This document shows, piece by piece, positions 27,072-35,420 of a stretch of DNA of 64,000 bases. Position 1 is the first letter of the stretch. Each line of letters opens with the position of its first letter. The stretch is from Paracidovorax oryzae ATCC 19882 (GTDB taxonomy: Bacteria > Pseudomonadota > Gammaproteobacteria > Burkholderiales > Burkholderiaceae_C), in NCBI RefSeq assembly GCF_000687165.1, contig NZ_JMKU01000001.1, positions 62,001-126,000 of the forward strand, given 5' to 3'. The notes beneath the pieces are model-generated. The model had not been told where the DNA came from, did not search any database, and worked only from the letters and a program-made list of their open reading frames with translations. A program made the translations under genes and the position numbers.

Positions 27072-29063
27072 ATGCTGGACGTCGGAGCCATCCATGCGAC
27101 CATCGAACGCTCGGCCCACACCGTGCTGGTGGTGGACGACAACCCGGTCACCCGCTACTCCACCGCACGCATCGTGCGCGCTGCGGGCTTCCAGACCGTG
27201 GAAGCCGAGAGCGGCGCCCAGGCCCTGCAGATGGCAAGCGAAGGCGTCTCGGCCGTGGTGCTGGACGTGCACCTGCCGGACATCGACGGTTTCGCCGTCT
27301 GCCGCGCGCTGCGCGCCCGCGAGGACACGGCCCAGTTGCCCGTGATGCACCTCTCGGCGGCCCACGTGCATGCCGAAGACCGCGTCACCGGCCTGAACGC
27401 AGGGGCGGACGCCTACCTCACCCATCCCGTGGAGCCGGCGGTGCTGGTGGGCACCCTGCAGGCACTCATCCGCGCGCGCACCGCGGAGGACAGCCTGCGG
27501 CGCAGCGACCGGCGCTTCCGCGCCATCTACAGCCAGGCCCTGAGCGGCATCGGGCTGCTGGAGCGCGACGGGCGCTTCACCGACGTCAACCCGGCGATGG
27601 CACGCCTGCTCGGGCGCACCCGCCAGGAAGTCCTCGGCCGCGCGATCAGCGACTTCGCCCCGCCCGGCTGGGTGGACTTCGTCAGGGACAAGACCGTGGA
27701 CAGCGGCCAGTCGGCCACGTGGCAGGGGGAGTTCCCGCTCATGCGGCCCTCGGGCCAGTGGGTGTACCTGGAGTGGAGCATTTCCGCGCACGTGGAGCCC
27801 GGCCTGCGCATGGCCCTGGCCGCCGACATCTCCGAGCGTGTGGAGCTCGACAGCCGCCGCCAGGAAGTGCTGGAGCGCGAGCAGGCGGCCCGCGCCACGG
27901 CCGAACGCCTGAGCCGCACCAAGGACGATTTCATCGCCGTGCTCTCGCACGAGCTGCGCACGCCGCTGAACGCGATCGCCGGCTGGGTGCACATCCTCAA
28001 GCGGCGAGGCGGCACGCCGGAACTCATCAAGGGGCTGGACTCCATCCACCGCAACGTCAAGGCCCAGGCCCGCATCATTTCCGACATCCTCGACGTCTCT
28101 CGCATCAACAGCGGCAAGCTGCACCTGGAGCGCGAATGGACGCAACCCATCGAGGTGGTTCGCTCCGCGATCGATGCACTGCAGGCCTCCATCGCGGAGA
28201 AGCACCTGGAGATCGTTCTGAGCGCAGGCGAAGACACGGGGCCCGCATGGCTCGACCCGACGCGCTTCCAGCAGATCTTCTGGAACCTGCTGACCAACGC
28301 CATCAAGTTCTCGAACGACAGCGGGCGCATCGACGTGTCGATGTCCCGCGACGGCGATGCGCTCACGCTGACCGTGCAGGACTTCGGGCGCGGCATCTCG
28401 CCCGAATTCATCGAGCACCTCTTCGACCGGTTCACCCAGAGCGATTCACCGGACAACCGCCGCCATGGCGGATTGGGCCTCGGCCTGTCCATCGTCAAGC
28501 ACCTGGCGGAACTGCACGGCGGCGGTGTCGAAGCCTACAGCGCCGGCCCGGGGGAAGGCACCACGATCACGGTCACCCTCACCGCGGCCTACGAAGGCGG
28601 CGCCGGCGCCAGCGTGCCCGACGTCCTGGCGTCCGACGAGCCGGTACCCGAGCCGGCCGAGGCCGACCGTCCGCTCAGGGGCCTCGACATCCTCACCGTC
28701 GAGGACCACCCGGACGCGAGCGAGATGCTGGCCGTCGTCCTCTCGGACGGAGGCGCACGCCCCCGCCAGGCGGTGGATTACGACTCCGCGGTGCAGGCGC
28801 TGCGCGAGCGCTGGCCCGATGTGGTCGTGAGCGACATCGGCCTGCCCGGGCGCGATGGCTACGAACTCGCGCGCGCGCTGCGCGGCATGCCCGTGCCGCA
28901 GGGACTCAGGCCGCCCATCGCGATCGCGCTCACCGCTTTTTCGCGCCCGCAGGACGCGAACAAGGCCCTGGAAGCGGGTTTCGACGCGCACCTGGGCAAG
29001 CCCCTCCAGCCCCATGCCCTGATGGCCACGATCGCGCGCCTGATGGCCGCCCGCCCGGCTTGA
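27072..29063 (+). CDS. Hybrid histidine kinase REC-PAS-HisKA-HATPase-REC
   Basis: 663-aa cytoplasmic hybrid kinase. Receiver 1 has D65 in VVLDVHLPD, with D22/D23 as acidic pair. A PAS domain (about 145-265) follows, then HisKA with H293 in AVLSHELRTPLN, HATPase_c (NLLTNAIKFS, VQDFGRGI, GGLGLGLSIV) and a C-terminal receiver with D588 in VSDIGLPGRDG. A receiver at each end allows it both to receive phosphate from another kinase, such as the one 5 bp upstream, and to pass it on through its own second receiver. GGAG lies 8 bp before ATG 27072; a GTG at 27063 is also in frame. Confidence 0.88.
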   Translation: MLDVGAIHATIERSAHTVLVVDDNPVTRYSTARIVRAAGFQTVEAESGAQALQMASEGVSAVVLDVHLPDIDGFAVCRALRAREDTAQLPVMHLSAAHVHAEDRVTGLNAGADAYLTHPVEPAVLVGTLQALIRARTAEDSLRRSDRRFRAIYSQALSGIGLLERDGRFTDVNPAMARLLGRTRQEVLGRAISDFAPPGWVDFVRDKTVDSGQSATWQGEFPLMRPSGQWVYLEWSISAHVEPGLRMALAADISERVELDSRRQEVLEREQAARATAERLSRTKDDFIAVLSHELRTPLNAIAGWVHILKRRGGTPELIKGLDSIHRNVKAQARIISDILDVSRINSGKLHLEREWTQPIEVVRSAIDALQASIAEKHLEIVLSAGEDTGPAWLDPTRFQQIFWNLLTNAIKFSNDSGRIDVSMSRDGDALTLTVQDFGRGISPEFIEHLFDRFTQSDSPDNRRHGGLGLGLSIVKHLAELHGGGVEAYSAGPGEGTTITVTLTAAYEGGAGASVPDVLASDEPVPEPAEADRPLRGLDILTVEDHPDASEMLAVVLSDGGARPRQAVDYDSAVQALRERWPDVVVSDIGLPGRDGYELARALRGMPVPQGLRPPIAIALTAFSRPQDANKALEAGFDAHLGKPLQPHALMATIARLMAARPA

Positions 29064-29085
29064 GGCCCCGACGTCCCCCGACGCC

Positions 29086-31755
29086 ATGACCACCCCACCG
29101 CACCCGCCCGCCGAACGCCATGCCGACATCTTCATCGGCCAGAGCGAGATGGCACGCCGCATGCGCCAGCACGACTGGGAAGCGACGCCGCTCGGGCCGC
29201 CCGAACGCTGGCCCCAGGGGCTCAAGGCCGCGCTGCGCATCCTGCTGACCTCGCGCTTCGAAATGTGGGTGGGCTGGGGCCCGGACATCGCCTTTTTCTA
29301 CAACGACGCCTACCGCCCCACCCTGGGCACGAAGCACCCCGACGCGCTCGGGCGCCCTACCGCGGAGATCTGGGCCGAGATCTGGGACGACGTGAAGGAC
29401 CGCATGCACGCGGTGTACCAGCGTGGCGAGTCCACCTGGGATTCGTCCCTCCTGCTGCTCATCGACCGCGCCGGCACCGGCACGCTCGAGGAGACCTACC
29501 ACACCTTCTCGTACAGTCCGCTGCTGGACGACGACGGGCGCGTCAACGGCCTCTTCTGCGCAGTATCCGAAGAGACGCGCCGGGTCATCAGCGAGCGACG
29601 CCTGGCCATACTGCACGAACTGGGCGCGGCGATGTCGCTGGGCGGCACCCGCCAGCAGGTCGTGGACGGCGCCTGCCTCACCCTGGCGAACGCGCAGAAG
29701 GACCTGCCCTTCTCGCTGATCTATCTCTACGATGCCCACGGCACGGCGCGGCTGGCCTGCAATGCCGGCGTGCCTTCGGGCCACCGGCTGGCACCGCGCG
29801 AAATGGCCCCCGGCGCGCCCTGGCCCTGGCGCCTGAACCGGCTCGCAGCCGGCGAGGCCGCGTTCGCCGTGCCCCTGGAACCGGCGGCCGACACGCCCAC
29901 CGGCGCATGGCAGGTTCCGCCGCACACCGCCTTCGTGGTGGCCCTGCCGCCGCAGGGGGACACCCGGTCTGCGGGCTTCATCGTATGCGGCGCCAACCCG
30001 CTGCGCCCCGCGGACGACGCCGAGACCCGGTCGTTCGTGCAGTTGCTCGCCGGGCAGGTCGCGCCCGCCATCGCGCAGGCCGAGGCGCTGGAATCCCGCA
30101 CGGCCGAGCGCGACCGCCTGCGCGAACTGTTCAGCAAGGCTCCGGGCTTCATGTGCGTGCTGCGCGGGCCCGACCACGTGTACGAGTTCGTCAACGACTC
30201 CTACCAGCAGCTCATCGGCCGCAGAGATCTCGAGGGCAAGTCCATCCGGGAAGCCCTGCCGGAACTGCAGGGCCAGGGCATCCACGAACTGCTCGACGAG
30301 GTGTACCGCACCGGCAGGCCCTACATCGGCAAGAACCTCAAGGTCATGCTGCAGCGCGAACCGGGCGGCCCCCTGACCGAGCACTACCTGAACTTCATCT
30401 ACCAGCCCACGCTGGACGGCATGGGGGCGGTGAACGGCATCTTCGCCGAAGGCTACGACGTGACCGACCAGCGCATGGCCGAACAGGAGCTGCGCACCCT
30501 CAACAGCCACCTGGAAAGCCGGGTGGCCGAGCGCACCCGCGACCTGGAGGATGCCCTGGCACGCCTCACCGCCGAATCCCGCGAGCGCGAGGCCATCCAG
30601 GAGGCGCTGCGGCAGTCGCAGAAGATGGAAGCCGTGGGGCAGCTCACCGGCGGCCTCGCGCACGATTTCAACAACCTGCTGGCCACCATCAGCGGCAGTC
30701 TCGAACTGCTCAACCGGCGCGTGGCGCAGGGGCGCTTCGACGATCTCGCCCGCTATGTGACGGTCGGCCAGGGCGCAGCGCGCCGCGCCGCCTCGCTGAC
30801 CCACCGCATGCTGGCGTTCTCGCGCCGGCAGACGCTCGACCCCAAGCCCACCGACGTGAACCGCCTGGTGCGCGGCATGGAGGAACTCATCCGCCGCACC
30901 ATCGGCCCGGAGACGGAACTGGAGGTCGTGAACGCCGTGGGCCTGTGGACCACCCACGTGGACCCGCACCAGCTCGAAAGCGCGCTCCTGAACCTCTGCA
31001 TCAATTCGCGCGACGCGATGCCCGGCGGCGGGCGGCTCACCATCGAGACCGCCAACGCCTGGATGGACGAGCGGGCCGGCCGCGAACGCGACCTGCCGCC
31101 GGGCCAATATGTGTCGCTGTGCGTCACCGATACCGGCACCGGCATGGCGCCCGAGGTGATGCGCCGCATCTTCGAACCCTTCTTCACCACCAAGCCGATC
31201 GGCATGGGCACCGGCCTGGGCCTGTCGATGGTGTATGGATTCGCGCGGCAATCGGGCGGGCAGGTGCGCGCGTATTCCGAACCGGGCATGGGCACGACGA
31301 TGTGCATCTACCTGCCTCGCCACGAAGCACAGCCCGAGGACTCCGGCATCCCCACCCTGCAGCTGCCCGAGGCCGGAGAAGGATCGGGGGTCGTGCTGGT
31401 GGTGGACGACGAGCCGAGCGTGCGCGCCCTGGTGGTGGAAGTGCTGCACGAGATGGGCTACCAGACCATCGAGGCGCACGACGGCGCTTCCGCCCTGCAG
31501 GTGCTGCAGTCGCGCACCCACCTGGACCTGCTCATCACCGACGTCGGCCTGCCCGGCGGCATGAACGGACGCCAGCTGGCCGACGGCGGGCGCCTCACGC
31601 GGCCCGACCTGCAGATCCTCTTCATCACCGGCTACGCCGAGAACGCGGCCGTGGGCAATGGCCACCTGGAGCGCGGCATGCACGTGCTGACCAAGCCCTT
31701 CACGCTCGACGCGCTGGCCCACCGCGTGCGAACCCTCATCCGGCAACCGTCATGA
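29086..31755 (+). CDS. Hybrid histidine kinase PAS-GAF-PAS-HisKA-HATPase-REC
   Basis: 889-aa soluble sensor. The N-terminal PAS-like domain (about 15-165; HDWEATPLGPPERWP start) is followed by a GAF domain (about 175-340), a PAS domain (about 350-465) and a long coiled linker. HisKA has H526 in GGLAHDFNNLLATISG, the NtrB-like form. HATPase_c has LLNLCINSRDAMPGGG and GTGLGLSMVYGF, and the receiver has D819 in LITDVGLPGG. Its stop overlaps the heme-oxygenase start (ATGA at 31752-31755), tying it to the phytochrome genes. No cofactor-binding Cys is obvious in its GAF domain, so the direct ligand is unknown. Confidence 0.88.
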   Translation: MTTPPHPPAERHADIFIGQSEMARRMRQHDWEATPLGPPERWPQGLKAALRILLTSRFEMWVGWGPDIAFFYNDAYRPTLGTKHPDALGRPTAEIWAEIWDDVKDRMHAVYQRGESTWDSSLLLLIDRAGTGTLEETYHTFSYSPLLDDDGRVNGLFCAVSEETRRVISERRLAILHELGAAMSLGGTRQQVVDGACLTLANAQKDLPFSLIYLYDAHGTARLACNAGVPSGHRLAPREMAPGAPWPWRLNRLAAGEAAFAVPLEPAADTPTGAWQVPPHTAFVVALPPQGDTRSAGFIVCGANPLRPADDAETRSFVQLLAGQVAPAIAQAEALESRTAERDRLRELFSKAPGFMCVLRGPDHVYEFVNDSYQQLIGRRDLEGKSIREALPELQGQGIHELLDEVYRTGRPYIGKNLKVMLQREPGGPLTEHYLNFIYQPTLDGMGAVNGIFAEGYDVTDQRMAEQELRTLNSHLESRVAERTRDLEDALARLTAESREREAIQEALRQSQKMEAVGQLTGGLAHDFNNLLATISGSLELLNRRVAQGRFDDLARYVTVGQGAARRAASLTHRMLAFSRRQTLDPKPTDVNRLVRGMEELIRRTIGPETELEVVNAVGLWTTHVDPHQLESALLNLCINSRDAMPGGGRLTIETANAWMDERAGRERDLPPGQYVSLCVTDTGTGMAPEVMRRIFEPFFTTKPIGMGTGLGLSMVYGFARQSGGQVRAYSEPGMGTTMCIYLPRHEAQPEDSGIPTLQLPEAGEGSGVVLVVDDEPSVRALVVEVLHEMGYQTIEAHDGASALQVLQSRTHLDLLITDVGLPGGMNGRQLADGGRLTRPDLQILFITGYAENAAVGNGHLERGMHVLTKPFTLDALAHRVRTLIRQPS

Positions 31756-32360
31756 GGCCTGCCGCAGCAGACTGCCTGGGCGCCCTGCGGGACGCCACGC
31801 GCACGCGGCATGAGCACCTCGACGCGAACCTGCCCATCGCACGCCCGGGCGCCGGGCTGGAGGAGTACGTCCACCATGCACGCGCCCTGGCGGCCTGGCT
31901 CCAGGTGCTGTCCCCGCTGCTGCGCCTGATCGACGACGGAGCATCCGCCTGGCGGCTGGACGATCCGGCGCGGCGGGAGGCCCTGCACGACGATCTGGCG
32001 GATGCCGCAGCCGCCCTGCCACCGTGCGCGGCCCCGCTCGCGCGCGCGGCCATCGACACGGCGCTCGCGGCGTGCCCCGGACGACAGGCGGCCGTGGCCT
32101 GGGGAATGGCCTACGTGGTGGAAGGGTCTCAGCTCGGAGGACAATGGCTCTACCGGCGACTGGCCCAGCCCCTGGCGCCCCACCCGCTGCGGTATCTGCA
32201 GGGCAGCGGCAGCCGCACGGCGGAGCGCTGGAAGGATTTCACTGCCCGCCTGGCCCGCAACGTGCAGACGCCGGCCGACATCGAAGCCGCCTGCGCCGGG
32301 GCGCGCGCGGCTTTCGATGCCTTGCAACGGCTGTACGATCCCCAGGAAACACCCGCATGA
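31752..32360 (+). CDS. bphO: Biliverdin-producing heme oxygenase
   Basis: 202-aa heme oxygenase that opens heme to biliverdin, the chromophore of bacteriophytochromes. The proximal His is probably H20 in RTRHEHLDANLP, and the distal-helix glycines are in VVEGSQLGGQWLY, as in HmuO/BphO proteins. Position decides the role: it overlaps the upstream hybrid kinase by 4 bp and lies 76 bp upstream of the bacteriophytochrome gene, the classic bphO-bphP pairing. Supply of biliverdin to BphP is therefore more likely than iron scavenging. Confidence 0.9.
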   Translation: MRPAAADCLGALRDATRTRHEHLDANLPIARPGAGLEEYVHHARALAAWLQVLSPLLRLIDDGASAWRLDDPARREALHDDLADAAAALPPCAAPLARAAIDTALAACPGRQAAVAWGMAYVVEGSQLGGQWLYRRLAQPLAPHPLRYLQGSGSRTAERWKDFTARLARNVQTPADIEAACAGARAAFDALQRLYDPQETPA

Positions 32361-32436
32361 CTGCTCCATTCCCTTCCCTTCGCGCCGGCCGCTCCGTGGC
32401 CGCCCCGGCGCGATGCGGCTCGATGGAGCCCTTCCC

Positions 32437-34674
32437 ATGACCCTCCCGCTCCACACCGCGGCCCCCGCGGCAGCGACCCTCGACAATTGCGACCGCGAGC
32501 CGATCCACATTCCTGGAAGCATCCAGAACCATGGCGCGCTCGTCGCGTTCGATGGCGAAGGTGTCGTCCGCTATGCGAGCGCCAACGCGGAGGATCTCCT
32601 GGGCTGCCCCCTGGAGCCGGGCAGCGTGCTCGAAGGGCTGCAGCCCCGGGCCCCCTGCTCGGCCGTGGCCGACAAGGTGCGCGAAGGCCTGCTGGCGCTG
32701 CACGGCGAAGTCGAGGTGCCCATGCCCGCGGAGTTGCAGGTGGGCAGCCGGCAGTTCGACGTAGTGCTGCACATCAGCGACAAGCTGCTCGTGGCCGAAT
32801 TCGAATCGCGCCGGCACAGCAGCGCCGAACTGGCCGTGTTCGCGGTGCAGGCGCACCGGGCCATGGAAAAGCTGCGCCGGCCCCGCGCCATCGACGACCT
32901 GCTGCAGCTCGCCACCGAAGAGCTGCGTGCGCTGACCGGCTTCGACCGCGTGATGGCCTACCGCTTCCGGCCCGACGGCAGCGGCGAGGTGGCCGCGGAG
33001 TCCTGCATTCCCACGCTGGATCCCTACCGGGGGCGGCGCTATCCGGCCAGCGACATCCCCGCCCAGGCCCGGCGCCTGTATGTCGTCAACACGCTGCGCC
33101 TCATCGCCGACGTGGGCGCGCCCGTGGTGCCGCTGCAGCAGCGCGAGGCCGCGCCCCTCGACCTGAGCGCCAGCATCCTGCGCAGCGTCTCGCCCATCCA
33201 CATCGAATACCTCGCCAACATGGGCGTGGCCGCTTCGATGAGCGTGTCCATCGTCATCAACGGCCAGCTCTGGGGCCTGCTGGCATGCCACCACATGCAG
33301 CCGCGCCAGGTGCCCTACAGCGTGCGCATGGCCTGCGATGTGATCGCGCAGGTGCTGTCGTCCAACATTCAGAACTCCCTGCTGCGCGCCCAGACGGAAC
33401 GCACGGAGGCCGCCGCTGCCGTGCGCTCGCGCCTCGTCGCGGACATCCTGCACTCCGACGACGAATACGCCGCGATGGCCCGCCACGCGGCCGAGCTCTG
33501 CACCACGCTCCACGCCGAAGCGGCCGTCGTGGCCACGGGCGCCAAGCTGCAGCTGTTCGGCGGCATCCACGAAGAGGCGGCCCAGGCCATCCTGGAATGG
33601 CTCGGCACCGGCCCGGAGGACGTCTCCCCGGACCGCCTGTTCCACACCCATTCCCTGCCCCGCCGCATGGCGGCCCTGGCCGACCGGGCGGCACCATGGT
33701 GCGGCCTGCTGGCGCTGCCCTTCGACCGCGAACGCGGGGGCTGGGCGCTTTTCCTGCGCCGCGAACAGATCGAAACCATCCACTGGGGCGGACGGCCGGA
33801 GAAGGAAGTCCGCCCCGGCCCGCTCGGCCCGCGGCTCACGCCCCGCGGCTCGTTCGAGCTGTGGAAGGAGACCGTCCGGGCCACGGCCGAGCCATGGGAA
33901 GGCGTGGAACTCGACATCGCCGGGCATGTGCTGGACGAACTGCAGCGCGCGCAGCATGCCCGGCATGCCGAACTCAACCGCGCCCGCACCCAGCTCATGG
34001 CGGTGCTCGGCCATGACCTGCGCGACCCCCTGCACTCCATCAGTATGGCCGCGCGCGTGCTGGAGAAGGACGGTGACGCCAGCGGGCGCACCGGCCGGCT
34101 GGGCCAGCGCATCCAGTCGTCCAGCAGCCGCATGCAGCGCCTCGTGAGCCAGGTCATGGACATGTCCCGGCTGCAGAGCGGCCTGGGGCTGGACCTGCAG
34201 ATCGCCCGCTCCGACCTCTCCGCCCTGCTCGCGGACCTCGTCGACGAAGCCCACACGGCCCACCCCGACATCGAACTGCGCATCCAGCTGCCCCCGCGGC
34301 TGGAGGCCAGCGTGGATGCCGACCGGATCGCCCAGGTGGTCGTGAACCTCATGAGCAATGCGCGCCACCATGGCCGGCCCGGGCATCCGATCCATGTCGG
34401 CGCCGATCCGCTGCCCGAAGGGGGTGCCGCCATCTCCGTGCGGAACGTGGCCGCGCCCATCGACGATGCGGTTGCAAGCAACCTGTTCAGCCCGTTCAAG
34501 GCCTCCTCGGCCGGCAACGCCCGCAACCGCTCCGGCATGGGCCTGGGGCTCTACATTGCCTATGAGATCGTCAGGGGCCATGGCGGTACCATCGCCTATA
34601 CCTACGATGACGGCCATGTGGTTTTCTCGGTACGGATTCCCCCGGCGGGCTCGGGCACAATCGCCGGTTCCTGA
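32437..34674 (+). CDS. bphP: Bacteriophytochrome photosensor histidine kinase
   Basis: 745-aa red/far-red light sensor. The PAS domain holds the biliverdin-attaching Cys18 (LDNCDREPIHIPGSIQNHG). A GAF domain (about 140-315) contains the YPASDIP chromophore-pocket motif and SPIHIEYLANMGV. A PHY domain (about 330-500) has the tongue region near WGGRPEKEV. HisKA has H526 in VLGHDLRDPLHSI, then HATPase_c (NLMSNARHHG, GMGLGLYIAYEI). A GGAG lies 8 bp before ATG 32437; an in-frame ATG at 32413 is less likely. The heme oxygenase is upstream and a single-domain response regulator, the probable phosphate acceptor, starts 35 bp downstream. Confidence 0.95.
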   Translation: MTLPLHTAAPAAATLDNCDREPIHIPGSIQNHGALVAFDGEGVVRYASANAEDLLGCPLEPGSVLEGLQPRAPCSAVADKVREGLLALHGEVEVPMPAELQVGSRQFDVVLHISDKLLVAEFESRRHSSAELAVFAVQAHRAMEKLRRPRAIDDLLQLATEELRALTGFDRVMAYRFRPDGSGEVAAESCIPTLDPYRGRRYPASDIPAQARRLYVVNTLRLIADVGAPVVPLQQREAAPLDLSASILRSVSPIHIEYLANMGVAASMSVSIVINGQLWGLLACHHMQPRQVPYSVRMACDVIAQVLSSNIQNSLLRAQTERTEAAAAVRSRLVADILHSDDEYAAMARHAAELCTTLHAEAAVVATGAKLQLFGGIHEEAAQAILEWLGTGPEDVSPDRLFHTHSLPRRMAALADRAAPWCGLLALPFDRERGGWALFLRREQIETIHWGGRPEKEVRPGPLGPRLTPRGSFELWKETVRATAEPWEGVELDIAGHVLDELQRAQHARHAELNRARTQLMAVLGHDLRDPLHSISMAARVLEKDGDASGRTGRLGQRIQSSSSRMQRLVSQVMDMSRLQSGLGLDLQIARSDLSALLADLVDEAHTAHPDIELRIQLPPRLEASVDADRIAQVVVNLMSNARHHGRPGHPIHVGADPLPEGGAAISVRNVAAPIDDAVASNLFSPFKASSAGNARNRSGMGLGLYIAYEIVRGHGGTIAYTYDDGHVVFSVRIPPAGSGTIAGS

Positions 34675-34709
34675 AAACGGCCGTTCCGGCTGAGGAACCG
34701 CGCCACTTC

Positions 34710-35099
34710 ATGCACGCAGACATTCTCATCGTTGACGACAACCACGAAGCGGCCGAGCTGCTGAGTGACCTGCTGGAACTCAACGGCCACCGCGTGCGGG
34801 TGGCGCTCAACGGTGCGCAGGCGATCGCGCTGACGCAGGCGCAGCCCGCGTCCCTGCTGCTGGTGGACCAGCACCTGCCGGACATGCTCGGTGCGGAACT
34901 GGTGCCACGGCTGAAGGACATTGCCGCCGCCGCCGGGCTTCCCGCGTGCATCGCCATCGGGATCACCGGCCTGAGCGCAGCCGAGCGCGCAGCCCTGGGC
35001 GGTTTCGACCACGTGCTCGGCAAGCCGCTGGATTTCGACACCTTCGACGCACTCATCGAGCGCTCGCTCGCCAGCCTGCGCCAGCCCGGCGGCACCTGA
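34710..35099 (+). CDS. Single-domain response regulator
   Basis: 129-aa receiver domain with no output domain. Phosphoacceptor D53 is in LLLVDQHLPDM, the acidic pair is D9/D10, and K is in VLGKPLDF. It follows bphP closely, as Cph1/Rcp1-type or BphP/BRR pairs do, so it is probably the direct partner of the phytochrome. Without an output domain it must act by protein contact or as a phosphotransfer intermediate to the hybrid kinases or the stressosome. Last gene of the signalling block. Confidence 0.9.
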   Translation: MHADILIVDDNHEAAELLSDLLELNGHRVRVALNGAQAIALTQAQPASLLLVDQHLPDMLGAELVPRLKDIAAAAGLPACIAIGITGLSAAERAALGGFDHVLGKPLDFDTFDALIERSLASLRQPGGT

Positions 35100-35420
35100 C
35101 GCCGCTTCCCGCAGGCTTTTCCGGCCCACCGCTCCGGCCGCCGGCGTCCGTCCGCACCCACGCCGGCATGCCACGCCCGTGCCCGCCCATCTGCACGTAG
35201 GTGGCCACTGACAGCGCGTCGTAGGAACTTCCTGCAACCTTTTGTTGCGGCGCAACAGAACATGGCGGGGAGCCCTCCTGCCATGACGCAATCCATCCTC
35301 CCAGCCCTGCCTGCGCGACGCCCCGACCGGCGCGCGCGGCCGTGCGTGGACGGCAGCGGTCCGGCAGCAGCATCCCCCGTTTCCGCGCCCTTCCACGTTT
35401 GATCCTTCGGGAGTCCCACC
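35100..35420. other. Leader region upstream of glgC
   Basis: 321 bp without a gene. Two close inverted repeats stand out: AGGAA-C-TTCCT (35223-35233) and TGTTGC-GGC-GCAACA (35243-35257). GGAAC at 35224 and GTT at 35244 are spaced somewhat like an ECF-type promoter (15-bp spacer), but the match is weak. No terminator for the preceding signalling operon was recognised. Confidence 0.5.
35223..35257. promoter_or_regulatory. Paired inverted repeats upstream of glgC
   Basis: A 5+1+5 inverted repeat (AGGAACTTCCT) is followed 9 bp later by a 6+3+6 one (TGTTGCGGCGCAACA). Both lie about 165-200 bp before the glgC start in a region otherwise without structure. They are candidate binding sites for a regulator of the glycogen/trehalose operon; no family is assigned. 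Confidence 0.4.

Noticed and set aside
28930-31746. 938-aa open frame antisense to the hybrid kinases
   Set aside because: Same GC-bias artefact; the sense frames contain full HisKA, HATPase and receiver motifs.
35224-35246. EcfG-type promoter upstream of glgC
   Set aside because: GGAAC and GTT are present, but the 15-bp spacer is off consensus and no EcfG/PhyR genes are visible; noted only as weak.
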